A stretch of DNA of 64,000 nucleotides from Flavivirga aquimarina. GTDB taxonomy: Bacteria > Bacteroidota > Bacteroidia > Flavobacteriales > Flavobacteriaceae. The notes beneath the pieces were generated by a model. It was not told where the DNA came from and did not search any database. It was given only the letters and a program-made list of their open reading frames with translations. The translations under genes and the position numbers were made by a program. The DNA lies in assembly GCF_030540835.1 (NCBI RefSeq), contig NZ_JAUOEK010000084.1, forward strand, positions 1-64,000, read 5' to 3'. Position 1 is the first letter of the stretch. Each line of letters opens with the position of its first letter. Below are positions 53,190 to 61,539 of the stretch, in pieces.

Positions 53190-54854
53190 ATGAAAAAACT
53201 TACGGTTTCATTCCTCTTTTTTTATAGCCAAATTATAGGTGTTCTATTTTTCATAACTAGTCCAGTTAATGGTCAGCAATTACATGATAGTATAACTTAC
53301 TATCATAACATGGTTTTAAATTCCAAATCAAAAGATTCTTTACTTTCCGGATATATATATTTTAGAAATCAAAAAGAGCAAAACTTAAAAAATAAGGAAG
53401 ACATCAAGGCTATTTATAATTTAAGGATGATAATAATCACTCAAATTGATTTGGGGTTGATTTATGAAGCTGAATCGTCCGTTATAGAAGCATTAAAATT
53501 AATAGATAATCAGCAAGTTATAGATAATTCTTTAATGCAGGATAAATTAGCCTTATACAATAGTTTAGGAATGATTTATAGATCAATGAATAAGTATGAT
53601 AAAGCTATAGTTATATATGATCAAGCATTAGAGATTGCAAAAAGAACAAGTGATAGTATTTCATTGCATAATAATAAAGGCAACATTTATAAAGATTTGG
53701 GCGAGTTTATATTAGCTGAAAAAGAATTTAATATTGTATATAATGAAAGATTGAAAACCGGAAATGAACAATTATTAGCAAAAGCCTTAGATAACTTAGG
53801 ATCGGTGCAAGGAAAACTAGGAAATAAAAGGGGCTTAGAAAGAATGCTTGAAGCACTTACAATACGAATAAAAGAAAATGATGTTCAATATTATTATACA
53901 AATTATAAGCATTTAGCTGAATATTACAAAGATAGAGGAGAGGTTAAAGAAGCAAAGAGATATGCAAATTTAGCTTACGAAGCTGCGAGCTTATACAGAG
54001 AATCTTATTTAGAAGATGCTTTACCACGTTTATTAGAATTTAGTGATGACGGTCTGGTTTCAGAGTATATTAAAATGAATGACAGCTTAGTAAAAGAACG
54101 ACTTTTAGTCGATGAGAAATATTCGAGTGCTAAATATAACTTAGAAAAAGAACAACGACGAACTTTTAAAACCGAGCTTCAAAAAGAAAGGCAGGAAAAA
54201 TTGAAATTAATTTATCTGTTCTCAGGATTAACGGTTTTGCTCATTGCAATTTTTACAATTTATATTTTAAAGCTTCGACACAAAAAAGAAAAATTTCAAC
54301 AGGTTTATAATACAGAAATACGAATTTCAAAAAAAATCCATGACGAAGTGGCTAATGATGTATATCATGTTATGACTAAACTGCAAAGTAAAACAGATAC
54401 GAATGAGGTTATTTTAGATGATTTAGAAAATATTTATACCAGAACAAGAGACATTTCTAAAGAAAACAGTGCCATAGACGTTAAAGGCAATTTTAACGGG
54501 TTACTCAATGATTTACTGTTGAGTTATAAAAATAAGGAGGTTAATGTTATAACAAAAAACAGTTCGAAAATTGATTGGAATACTATAGCTGATATCAAAA
54601 AGACGACACTTTATAGAGTGTTACAAGAATTGATGACTAATATGCGGAAACACAGTCAAGCTTCTATAGTCGCATTAACGTTTAATCAAGCCAAAAATAG
54701 CATAGTAATAGATTACAAAGATAACGGTGTTGGTTGTGAATTATTTAAAAACAATGGGTTACAGAATGTGGAAAACCGTATTAAATCTATAAATGGGACC
54801 ATTACCTTTGAATCTCAGGTTAATAATGGTTTTAAAGTTAAGATTAAAGTATAG
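53190..54854 (+). CDS. Sensor histidine kinase with TPR repeats
   Basis: The signal (residues about 1-28) is followed by TPR repeats (residues about 60-280: NSLGMIYRSMNKYDKAIVIYDQALEIAK; NKGNIYKDLGEFILAEKEF), a coiled coil, one membrane segment (residues about 345-365) and a kinase domain. The phospho-accepting His lies in KIHDEVANDVY near 392, with the N-box ELMTNMRKHSQ near 478 and the G-box DYKDNGVG. This is the histidine kinase class used with LuxR-like regulators. It overlaps its partner gene nearly (2 bases), so the two form an operon. Confidence 0.93.
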   Translation: MKKLTVSFLFFYSQIIGVLFFITSPVNGQQLHDSITYYHNMVLNSKSKDSLLSGYIYFRNQKEQNLKNKEDIKAIYNLRMIIITQIDLGLIYEAESSVIEALKLIDNQQVIDNSLMQDKLALYNSLGMIYRSMNKYDKAIVIYDQALEIAKRTSDSISLHNNKGNIYKDLGEFILAEKEFNIVYNERLKTGNEQLLAKALDNLGSVQGKLGNKRGLERMLEALTIRIKENDVQYYYTNYKHLAEYYKDRGEVKEAKRYANLAYEAASLYRESYLEDALPRLLEFSDDGLVSEYIKMNDSLVKERLLVDEKYSSAKYNLEKEQRRTFKTELQKERQEKLKLIYLFSGLTVLLIAIFTIYILKLRHKKEKFQQVYNTEIRISKKIHDEVANDVYHVMTKLQSKTDTNEVILDDLENIYTRTRDISKENSAIDVKGNFNGLLNDLLLSYKNKEVNVITKNSSKIDWNTIADIKKTTLYRVLQELMTNMRKHSQASIVALTFNQAKNSIVIDYKDNGVGCELFKNNGLQNVENRIKSINGTITFESQVNNGFKVKIKV

Positions 54855-54856
54855 CT

Positions 54857-55522
54857 ATGTTTGTAAAAGTTTTGGTTTCTGAAGATATGGATGATATTAA
54901 CAAAGGGATATATGAATCACTTTGCGATTTGGGGATTCAGGAAATTCATCAAGTACAATATTGTGATGATGCTTATTTGAAAATAAAAAGAGCCATTTTA
55001 GACGATGCGCCTTACCAACTGCTTATTACAGATTTATCTTTTAAATCTGACCATCGTGAACAGCGTTTTTCTTCGGGAGAAGATTTAATTAAAATTATAA
55101 AAGAACAATTTCCTGATTTAAAAATCGTAGTATACTCCGTAGAAGATCGACTTCAAAAAGTTAGAACTTTAATGACTTCTAATGGTGTTGATGCTTATGT
55201 GTGTAAAAGTAGGAGAGGGTTAATAGAGTTATCGAAAGCTATTCATACTGTTTTTAAAAATGAAACATATGTATCGCCTCAAGTAGAACAAGCACTAAGC
55301 AATAAGGCAGATTTAGAGATAAATGATTATGATATAGAGCTAATTAAAGAACTTTCAAATGGTTTATCACAAGAAGCCATTAGTATGCTTTTTAAGAAAA
55401 ATGGAATAACTCCAAATAGTGTAAGCTCTATTGAAAAGCGTCTTAATAAACTACGTATTGAATTTAAAGCTAATAATGCCATACACTTGGTGGCTATAGT
55501 TAAAGATTTAGGGTTAGTATAA
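54857..55522 (+). CDS. Response regulator with LuxR-like C-terminus
   Basis: The receiver domain covers residues about 1-125, with the acidic pair in SEDMDD, phospho-accepting Asp in LLITDLSF near 59, Ser in VVYS and Lys in VCKS. The C-terminal part (residues about 155-221) holds a LuxR-like helix-turn-helix (DIELIKELSNGLSQEAISMLF and SSIEKRLNKLRIEFKANN). It is a transcription regulator and the partner of the adjacent kinase. The target genes may be the small-protein genes downstream, but there is no direct evidence. Confidence 0.92.
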   Translation: MFVKVLVSEDMDDINKGIYESLCDLGIQEIHQVQYCDDAYLKIKRAILDDAPYQLLITDLSFKSDHREQRFSSGEDLIKIIKEQFPDLKIVVYSVEDRLQKVRTLMTSNGVDAYVCKSRRGLIELSKAIHTVFKNETYVSPQVEQALSNKADLEINDYDIELIKELSNGLSQEAISMLFKKNGITPNSVSSIEKRLNKLRIEFKANNAIHLVAIVKDLGLV

Positions 55523-55652
55523 ATTCACTAAGGTTTCTGGTAAAATAGAAACTTAATTTTCACTTTGCGGAATTCCGTAAAATAATGAATCTTTTGCTTC
55601 ATATCATTGTATAGCTATTAATAAGTATTATTAACATAAAGAGGAGGGAATG

Positions 55653-55682
55653 GCACGTCTTAATTTAAGGCGTGTTTTTTTT
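55653..55682 (+). terminator. Intrinsic terminator after the two-component system
   Basis: CACGTCTTAA and TTAAGGCGTG form a 10-base stem with one G-U pair, followed by eight T bases (55675-55682). It separates the regulatory genes from the small-protein genes downstream, which must have their own promoters. Confidence 0.88.
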
Positions 55683-55782
55683 GATATGCGATGTGGGTTT
55701 CCGTAAGGAATATGCTCTCAATGGTTTTAGGTTTGGGGTATTATTAATATTTAAAAATTTAGAAATTTAGAAATTTAGAAAT

Positions 55783-55932
55783 ATGGCAGTAAAACACATA
55801 CCAACCGAAGAAGTCCACAAAGGATATAAAGGAGGAACTACAAGATGTGGTTTTGATACTAATGACCATATAGGTCATTGGAAAAGTACTACTGAAAAAA
55901 TAACATGTAACAAAAACGGATGTAAAAATTAA
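55783..55932 (+). CDS. Small protein (49 aa), cysteine-containing
   Basis: It begins MAVKHIPTEEVHKGYKGGTT, then RCGFDTNDHIGHWKSTTEKI, TCNKNGCKN and stop. Three cysteines (residues 22, 43, 48) and several basic residues suggest a structured or metal-binding mini-protein. No signal peptide is present. The leader before it has a tandem of TTTAGAAAT units. No family is recognised, but conserved motifs make a gene likely. Confidence 0.6.
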   Translation: MAVKHIPTEEVHKGYKGGTTRCGFDTNDHIGHWKSTTEKITCNKNGCKN

Positions 55933-56028
55933 CATTATTAGAATATTATAAACCTTTATAAAACCCCCATAAATTTTGGTTCTTAACTTTTGGGTTTAAA
56001 ATATTATTAATCTTAAAAATTTAAAACA

Positions 56029-56199
56029 ATGGCAAAATCACCATTAGGAACTCCGGTACTTACAGGAGAAAAATGTCCAGAGTCTGGAAATTGGGAAGCA
56101 CAAAGTATACCATCTGCAATCATTCCTTTAACAAAAGGAGAAACGTTTCCTCCTTATAATAATCAGTCCATTATTTGGAAGCTTGTAGAGTATATTTAG
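56029..56199 (+). CDS. Small protein (56 aa), YjzC-like pattern
   Basis: The peptide reads MAKSPLGTPVLTGEKCPESG then NWEAQSIPSAIIPLTKGETF, and ends PPYNNQSIIWKLVEYI. The pattern TGEKCPESGxW followed by KGETFPP and a WKL ending recalls small YjzC-type proteins of unknown function, but I can only call it tentative. It is preceded by a leader similar to that of the previous gene (TATTATTAATxTTAAAAATTTA). Confidence 0.6.
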   Translation: MAKSPLGTPVLTGEKCPESGNWEAQSIPSAIIPLTKGETFPPYNNQSIIWKLVEYI

Positions 56200-56297
56200 A
56201 ATTGTGAAATTAAAACTTAGAGCCTTGTGGAATTCCGTAAGGTTATGACTTTTAAAGGGTTTATGTTTGAAGAATTAAATGTTAAAATAATATAATT

Positions 56298-56540
56298 ATG
56301 GCAAATTATCATGTTTCAAAAGATAATGAAAAACAACAATGGCGAATTAAAAAAGAAGGAGCTACTAAAGTAAGTGGATATGCAGACACACAGAAGGAAG
56401 CTGAAAAAATAGCAAAAGAATTATCAGTTAATTCTGGAGGAGGAGAAGTTAGAATTCATGGATTAGACGGGAAAATAAGAGATTCCGATACAGTAAAGCC
56501 TGGAAATGATCCTAGATCATCTAAAGATACCAAACATTAA
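56298..56540 (+). CDS. DUF2188-domain protein
   Basis: The 80-residue protein has the DUF2188 pattern: NYHVSKDNEKQQWRIKKEGATKVSGYADTQKEAEKIAKEL and EVRIHGLDGKIRDSDT. It is a small beta-alpha-beta protein of unknown function that is common in accessory gene sets. It is 9 bases upstream of the DUF4177 gene. Confidence 0.9.
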   Translation: MANYHVSKDNEKQQWRIKKEGATKVSGYADTQKEAEKIAKELSVNSGGGEVRIHGLDGKIRDSDTVKPGNDPRSSKDTKH

Positions 56541-56549
56541 TTTAAAATT

Positions 56550-56780
56550 ATGGAATACAAAGTAATACCATTCGTAGCGTCAATAGATTCTAAAAAAGGA
56601 AATTCAACACATGTTGCTGACCAATTTGAAGAAATTATTAAACACTATTCAAATCAAGGGTGGAAATATGTTCGGTTGGAAAGTGTTTCAACCTTTGTTC
56701 AACCAGATGCAGGATGTTTTGGTCTTGGAGCAAAACCAGGTTATACAACTTCTAGACAAATGGTTGTGTTTAGTAAATAA
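56550..56780 (+). CDS. DUF4177-domain protein
   Basis: The 76-residue protein matches DUF4177: MEYKVIPFVASIDS, then a helix VADQFEEIIKHYSNQGWKYVRLESV and a final QMVVFSK strand. A GC-containing loop with DAGCFGLGAKPG is inserted before the last strand. No enzyme activity is known for the family. Confidence 0.88.
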   Translation: MEYKVIPFVASIDSKKGNSTHVADQFEEIIKHYSNQGWKYVRLESVSTFVQPDAGCFGLGAKPGYTTSRQMVVFSK

Positions 56781-56782
56781 TA

Positions 56783-57058
56783 ATGAAATATTTACTCCTA
56801 ATAATCATCAAGTTGTATTGGAAATATATTCCAGAATCCAAACGCAGAAAATGTTTGTTCAAAACATCTTGTTCAAATTATGTATATAAAATCACTAAAG
56901 AAAAAGGACTCATAAGCGGATTTAGAGCAATGATATTCAGAATAAATAATTGTAACTCCAATCACAATATAATTGAAGTGGATAAAAAAAAATTGTTAAT
57001 CACAAATACTCATAAAGTGTTTAATGAATGTGAAATCAATCAATACTTTTTAAAATAA
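56783..57058 (+). CDS. YidD-like membrane protein insertion factor
   Basis: The protein begins MKYLLLIIIKLYWKYIPESKRRKCLFKTSCSNYVY and continues GLISGFRAMIFRINNCN, the pattern of YidD (a small membrane-bound protein with RCxFxPTCSxY and a terminal RCNP-like motif), which helps YidC insert membrane proteins. It is truncated in its C-terminal motif compared with typical YidD and follows the DUF4177 gene by 2 bases. A standard yidD is usually near rpmH; this second copy in an accessory set is unusual. Confidence 0.82.
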   Translation: MKYLLLIIIKLYWKYIPESKRRKCLFKTSCSNYVYKITKEKGLISGFRAMIFRINNCNSNHNIIEVDKKKLLITNTHKVFNECEINQYFLK

Positions 57059-57064
57059 CAAATA

Positions 57065-57196
57065 ATGGCAAAGAAAACAGTACCCGTTAAACCTCATAGA
57101 AGGTCTACTCCAACACCAAAACCAAATCCTAATAAATCTAAACCTGGACCTAAAACGGTACCTGTTAAACCTCACAAAAGAACACCTCCAAAGTAA
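57065..57196 (+). CDS. Proline/lysine-rich small protein (43 aa)
   Basis: The peptide MAKKTVPVKPHRRSTPTPKP then NPNKSKPGPKTVPVKPHKRT PPK carries two copies of KTVPVKPH(R/K)R and is strongly basic. Low-complexity, without a signal peptide; its function is unknown. The gene begins 6 bases after the YidD-like stop, in one transcription unit. Confidence 0.6.
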   Translation: MAKKTVPVKPHRRSTPTPKPNPNKSKPGPKTVPVKPHKRTPPK

Positions 57197-57204
57197 AGTG
57201 AATT

Positions 57205-57423
57205 ATGAAAAAAATAATTATAATTCTATCTATATTTTTTATAGCCTGTTCAGCCGGTGAAACTAATGTTGAAGACTTTGAGCATGACGATAATATTTTA
57301 TCAGAGTGGACATGTGGTACTTACAATGGGAAAATGCTTTGGACTGGACCAAAAGGCGGTTGTTATTATTACAATAGCAATGGGAATAAGACATACGTTG
57401 ATAGGTCAGAATGTAACTGTTAA
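57205..57423 (+). CDS. Small lipoprotein (72 aa)
   Basis: A lipoprotein signal (MKKIIIILSIFFIACS with Cys15) precedes an acidic spacer and the motif WTCGTYNGKMLWTGPKGGCYYYNSNGNKTYVDRSECNC. Four further cysteines in the last 40 residues could make two disulfide bonds. The pattern recalls PBCV-type or DNA-uptake-like small cysteine-rich secreted domains, but no family can be named. Confidence 0.72.
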   Translation: MKKIIIILSIFFIACSAGETNVEDFEHDDNILSEWTCGTYNGKMLWTGPKGGCYYYNSNGNKTYVDRSECNC

Positions 57424-57434
57424 TTCAAAACAAA

Positions 57435-57803
57435 ATGAAAACTACAATTACATTTAACCTTAAACCTGTATCAATTATTTGCGCATTCTTGCTCTTTATT
57501 GCGGTTTTAAAATTACCAATAGAATACTATACGTTTTTGAGAATTGTCATTTTTATTGGGTCACTATTAGTCATAGTATCATTATTAAAACAAGTAATTT
57601 GGGTAATTATTTTTAGCATTATAGCCATTTTATTTAACCCAATAATCCCAATTTACTTATATCATAAATCTTATTGGATTCCTATCGATATTATTGCGGG
57701 TATACTATTTCTTTTAATTCTGTTTTTTAATAACCCAAAAGAAGGGTCTAAAAAGACAGAAACCAAAAAACAACGTGAATTTAAAAGAGATAAGATTTAT
57801 TAA
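57435..57803 (+). CDS. Small membrane protein, DUF6804-like (122 aa)
   Basis: Four membrane segments are visible between residues 10 and 105 (IICAFLLFIAVLKLPIEYYTFLRIVIFIGSLLVIVSLLK; VIWVIIFSIIAILFNPIIPIYLY; IIAGILFLLILFF), followed by a lysine-rich tail. The NPIIPIYL motif is typical of DUF6804. It belongs to the same transcription unit. Confidence 0.75.
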   Translation: MKTTITFNLKPVSIICAFLLFIAVLKLPIEYYTFLRIVIFIGSLLVIVSLLKQVIWVIIFSIIAILFNPIIPIYLYHKSYWIPIDIIAGILFLLILFFNNPKEGSKKTETKKQREFKRDKIY

Positions 57804-57828
57804 ACTATTTAAAAACAGTTAATCAATT

Positions 57829-58233
57829 ATGGAGGAGATAATAATTACTACCGAATTGAAAAGTCATTTTTTGCGATTATACCAAATTGCATTGACCGAT
57901 GATAATTTCAGCCATTTAGAAATGCAATTATTATACAAATTTGCCGAAGAAAGAGCTATCTCTAAAATTGAATTGGATACCATTTTAACAGGATATTCTG
58001 GCGATGTCATTATTCCAGAAACTTTAGAAAATAAAATTGAATATCTCTATGATTTTGCCTTGATGATTTGGGCTGATAAAATTGTAAGTCAGGATGAGGA
58101 AATAATCTTAAAGAAGTACATCAAAAACTTTGGTTTTTTAGAAGTAAACGTTGACGATTTGTCTAAATACCTTTTAGAAAGTGCAAAGCAGGATAAATCT
58201 AAAACAGAGATATTGAAAGAACTTAAAGATTAA
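57829..58233 (+). CDS. TerB-like helical protein (134 aa)
   Basis: The all-helical protein starts with ELKSHFLRLYQIALTDDNFSHLEMQLLYKFAEERAIS and continues with KIEYLYDFALMIWADKIVSQDEEIILKKYIKNFG, a pattern of TerB/tellurite-resistance-like metal-binding helical bundles (acidic residues ALTDD and ADKIVSQDEE). TerB-fold proteins bind divalent metals and membranes. It lies 6 bases upstream of the coiled-coil membrane protein gene. Confidence 0.7.
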   Translation: MEEIIITTELKSHFLRLYQIALTDDNFSHLEMQLLYKFAEERAISKIELDTILTGYSGDVIIPETLENKIEYLYDFALMIWADKIVSQDEEIILKKYIKNFGFLEVNVDDLSKYLLESAKQDKSKTEILKELKD

Positions 58234-58239
58234 ATTGTT

Positions 58240-59505
58240 ATGGGGTTATTAAAAAAACTTACGGAATTGACTTCTCAAAACGGAAAAATGGATATCGCAA
58301 AACCAGAATCTGTAGAAGAGGAAAAATTAACCTATCATGCAGATGGTTATAACAGTTCCAAAGCATGTCAAGGTATTGGTTATAATTTGCAAATATCATT
58401 AGATACCATATATCAAAAATTTGAAAACAAATGTAAAGTAGATTATCATGACCAAGAACGTTTAAAACAACCTTATGTAACAGAACAAAAAGGTAAAAAA
58501 ACAGCACTATTAAATAAAACAGAAGAGCTTGAAAAAATAGAAAGCAATGTAATTAGTGTTAACGAAGAAATAGATGAACTTAATCAAGATTGTAGAAAAG
58601 TAAAAACACATCCAGAAGATTTTTTTGTTGATATAGATAAAAAAGCATCGGCTAAATTCTGGATAGGTATGAGTTTTTTATTGCCGCTAGCTGCTTATAT
58701 ATTTGTGTTTTATATATCAACATCTTTCTCGGCTTTTTTTAGAGAATTTGACCCAGGAATTAGTTTGTTTCAAGGGATGTTTGACCCTAAAGCAATTTCA
58801 AAAGCTTATGAAGATGGTATACTAGAATTGTGTTTTGTACTTTTTATTCCATTTGTGTTTTTCGCATTAGGTTATTTAATACATATGTTTCAAGAGAAAA
58901 GAGGGGTTGCTAGTAAACTTAAAATCACAAGCCTATTTATTATCACGTTTTTATTTGACGCTATATTGGCTTATTTGATAGATGAAAAATTATATAATCT
59001 CAATAAAACATTTAATAGTGAGTCTTTTAATATCTCAGTGGCTTTTCAAAGCGTGAGTTTTTGGTTGATTATTTTTGCTGGCTTTGTTTCTTACATTGTT
59101 TGGGGTTTAGTCTTTGATTTTGTAATGAAAGAACATGCAGATAGAGATAAAATCAAGTCTTTTATCAAGGAAAAAAGAGAAGCGATTTTTGAAAAAGAAA
59201 AGGTGCTTTTAAAACTAAAAGATAAAATTAACAAAATAGAAGAGGAAACTTCTAAGCTAAAAATTAGAATATCTGAACTTCAAAACATTATTGATGGTCT
59301 CATACTTCCAGTTATGAATTATAAAGCTTTGTCTACTGAGTATTTTCAAGGTTGGCTTCAATATATAGCAGCAGAAATGGGTTTAGGGAAAAATGAGCAA
59401 GATGCTAAATTATTAGAATGTAGTAACGTCTATGAAAAACATATTAAGAGTTTAGAATTGGATACAGATACCTATCAGAATAAAGTATATACTAAAACAT
59501 TATAG
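58240..59505 (+). CDS. Coiled-coil multi-span membrane protein (421 aa)
   Basis: A long N-terminal coiled coil (residues about 70-130), four membrane segments (residues about 143-165, 190-215, 225-245, 265-290) and a second coiled coil (residues about 300-360, EKREAIFEKEKVLLKLKDKINKIEEE) are visible. No enzyme motif is present. It may serve as a membrane scaffold for the neighbouring TerB-like and vWA-like proteins. No family is known to me. Confidence 0.72.
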   Translation: MGLLKKLTELTSQNGKMDIAKPESVEEEKLTYHADGYNSSKACQGIGYNLQISLDTIYQKFENKCKVDYHDQERLKQPYVTEQKGKKTALLNKTEELEKIESNVISVNEEIDELNQDCRKVKTHPEDFFVDIDKKASAKFWIGMSFLLPLAAYIFVFYISTSFSAFFREFDPGISLFQGMFDPKAISKAYEDGILELCFVLFIPFVFFALGYLIHMFQEKRGVASKLKITSLFIITFLFDAILAYLIDEKLYNLNKTFNSESFNISVAFQSVSFWLIIFAGFVSYIVWGLVFDFVMKEHADRDKIKSFIKEKREAIFEKEKVLLKLKDKINKIEEETSKLKIRISELQNIIDGLILPVMNYKALSTEYFQGWLQYIAAEMGLGKNEQDAKLLECSNVYEKHIKSLELDTDTYQNKVYTKTL

Positions 59506-59507
59506 TT

Positions 59508-60434
59508 ATGAAACATATAAAGTTTTTAATCATTATTTTAGTATACACTTCATTATTTTGCTGTAAGAATGATAATAAAAAGGACGTTGAAATAACAGAG
59601 GATATTATTAAATCTGAAACTTCTAGTAATTGCCCTAAATATATTTTAGATCAAAAGAAAAACAACCTCAATATAAGTGTTCTATTAGATTTGTCTGATA
59701 GAATTGAGGAAACTAAAATAAAACAAAAGGACTCTGCCTATTTATCAAGTTTGGCAAAGTCGTTTGTAGCGCATGTACAGCATAAAAAACTAGTTTTACT
59801 TGAAGATAGAATACAACTGTTTTTTAATCCAGAACCTTCTGATGAAAAAATTAATGATATTGCTAAAAAACTGAAAGTTATTTTTACAAAAAACACTGCT
59901 AAGGATCAAATAGAAGAAACGATATCACTTTATAAAACAAAACCCTCTAAATTATATGATTTAGCAAAATTAGATGCGCAAAAAGCAGGAGGTTACCCTG
60001 GTTCTGATATTTGGCGATTTTTTAAAGATGATATTAAAGATTATTGTATTGATAATTGTCACAGAAATATACTTGTCATTTTAACAGATGGTTACATGTT
60101 CTATGATAAAACGGTTATGAAAGAAAAAAATAGGACATCGTATTTAACACCAAAAAGCTTAAATCAATTACAATTAAATAAAAGTAACTGGAAAGACGAA
60201 ATAGAAAAGAAAGACTTAGGCTTTATTCCTGCAACTATAGGCTTAAACGATTTAGAAGTTTTGGTAATTGGTATTGCTAGCCACAATGACGAAAATAATT
60301 ATGCTCAAGATATTATTGAAGTTTATTGGAAAAAGTGGTTTGATGAAATGGGAGTGAAAAAATATAAAATTAAAAATGCTGACATTCCTTCAAGCATTGA
60401 AAAAGTGATTTCAGATTTTATTTTAAAAGCGTAG
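59508..60434 (+). CDS. vWA-like lipoprotein (308 aa)
   Basis: A lipoprotein signal (Cys18/Cys19 in LFCCK) precedes a vWA-type domain: LNISVLLDLSDRIEE, with Asp61 and Ser63 of a MIDAS-like site, and later NILVILTDGYMFYDK with Asp near 188, and LEVLVIGIAS. MIDAS is incomplete (DxSDR, not DxSxS), so metal binding is uncertain. It is coupled to the coiled-coil gene (2-base gap) and is followed 4 bases later by DUF4236. Confidence 0.75.
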   Translation: MKHIKFLIIILVYTSLFCCKNDNKKDVEITEDIIKSETSSNCPKYILDQKKNNLNISVLLDLSDRIEETKIKQKDSAYLSSLAKSFVAHVQHKKLVLLEDRIQLFFNPEPSDEKINDIAKKLKVIFTKNTAKDQIEETISLYKTKPSKLYDLAKLDAQKAGGYPGSDIWRFFKDDIKDYCIDNCHRNILVILTDGYMFYDKTVMKEKNRTSYLTPKSLNQLQLNKSNWKDEIEKKDLGFIPATIGLNDLEVLVIGIASHNDENNYAQDIIEVYWKKWFDEMGVKKYKIKNADIPSSIEKVISDFILKA

Positions 60435-60438
60435 ATCT

Positions 60439-60684
60439 GTGGGTTTTAGGTTTAATAAAAGAATAAAGTTAGGAAAAGGATTAGGAATCAATGTAAGTAA
60501 GTCAGGAATTAGACCTAGCTATAAAAATAAAGGCGGTTCTGTAAACTCAAAAGGATATTCGATTCGAACAGGAATACCAGGGTTAACTTATAGAAATACA
60601 TTTAGTAAAGCTAAGAATAGTGGGTGTTTATTAATTGTAATTTTTTTCACATTAACTTTTTTAATATCGACAATTACATTTTAA
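60439..60684 (+). CDS. DUF4236-domain protein
   Basis: The sequence reads VGFRFNKRIKLGKGLGINVSKSGIRPSY and then RTGIPGLTYRNTF, exactly the DUF4236 pattern, and ends with a membrane segment (residues about 60-80). The start is GTG, directly after the previous stop; no ATG fits. The family occurs in many accessory loci, usually with unknown role. Confidence 0.9.
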   Translation: MGFRFNKRIKLGKGLGINVSKSGIRPSYKNKGGSVNSKGYSIRTGIPGLTYRNTFSKAKNSGCLLIVIFFTLTFLISTITF

Positions 60685-60702
60685 AGATTAAAAACAAAAA
60701 AC

Positions 60703-61023
60703 ATGGCTTGGTACATTTGGGTAATTTTATTTGTTATCGTATTTATTTTTATACTATATACAAGTAATAAAGCAAAAAGAGAGCGATTAATGAAAAAATA
60801 TAATGATGAAGAATTAGTTGATAAATTAATGCAGGGTATTTTTTGGCAAGGGCAAACAAAAAGAGAACTTAAGGATTCACTTGGTAACCCATCAGAGATT
60901 GATGAAAAAGTTTTAAAAACAAAAATAAAAGAAACATGGAAATACCAAAAAATAGGAAATAATAGGTATGCATTGAAAATTTTTGTTGAAAATGGAGTAG
61001 TAATTGGTTGGGATAAAAAATAA
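60703..61023 (+). CDS. Small membrane-anchored protein (106 aa), BamE-like pattern
   Basis: One membrane segment (residues 3-22) precedes KLMQGIFWQGQTKRELKDSLGNPSEIDEKVLKTKIKETWKY and YALKIFVENGVVIGWDKK. This is the SmpA/BamE-type fold pattern (helix GQTKxELxxxLGxP, then strands). Similar free-standing proteins are widespread; their function is unknown. Confidence 0.75.
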   Translation: MAWYIWVILFVIVFIFILYTSNKAKRERLMKKYNDEELVDKLMQGIFWQGQTKRELKDSLGNPSEIDEKVLKTKIKETWKYQKIGNNRYALKIFVENGVVIGWDKK

Positions 61024-61056
61024 TTGGCTTATCTTCAACGCAATAAAAATTAAAAT

Positions 61057-61539
61057 TTGCAAAAAGCTTTTCTTATCATATTATTGTTAATACCTTTTAT
61101 AGTTTTATCTCAAACTATTTCAGGCAAAGCAGTAGCCATAACAGATGGTGATACCTTCAAGCTATTAACCAAAGATTCCACACTTATAAAAGTCAGACTA
61201 GCCAATATAGATTGTCCGGAAAAAAAGCAGCCCTTTTCAGCAAAAGCAAAGCAGTTTGTGTCGGATGCCATTTTTGGTAAAATAGTCGAAGTTCGAGTTT
61301 TAAAGAAAGATAGGTACGGGCGTTACATAAGTAATGTAATTTATAACGATACCATTAGCCTCAATTACGAATTGGTTAAACAAGGTCTAGCATGGCATTA
61401 TGTAAAGTATTCTAAAGACAAAAACTTACAAAGTTTAGAAGATAAAGCAAAAGCAGATAAAGTTGGACTTTGGCAAGATAAAAATGCTATTGCACCGTGG
61501 GAATGGCGAGACCATAAAAAAAAGAAAGTGAAGCTATGA
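61057..61539 (+). CDS. Thermonuclease-family (SNase-like) exported nuclease
   Basis: A short signal peptide (residues 1-19) is followed by the SNase domain: VAITDGDTFKLL, VRLANIDCPEKKQPF, a catalytic arginine in KDRYGRYISNV and QGLAWHYVKYSKD. The key residues of staphylococcal nuclease (D, R, E, R) seem to be present. It would cut DNA or RNA outside the cytoplasm. The start codon is TTG, since no in-frame ATG precedes the signal. The stop overlaps the next gene by 4 bases. Confidence 0.9.
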   Translation: MQKAFLIILLLIPFIVLSQTISGKAVAITDGDTFKLLTKDSTLIKVRLANIDCPEKKQPFSAKAKQFVSDAIFGKIVEVRVLKKDRYGRYISNVIYNDTISLNYELVKQGLAWHYVKYSKDKNLQSLEDKAKADKVGLWQDKNAIAPWEWRDHKKKKVKL

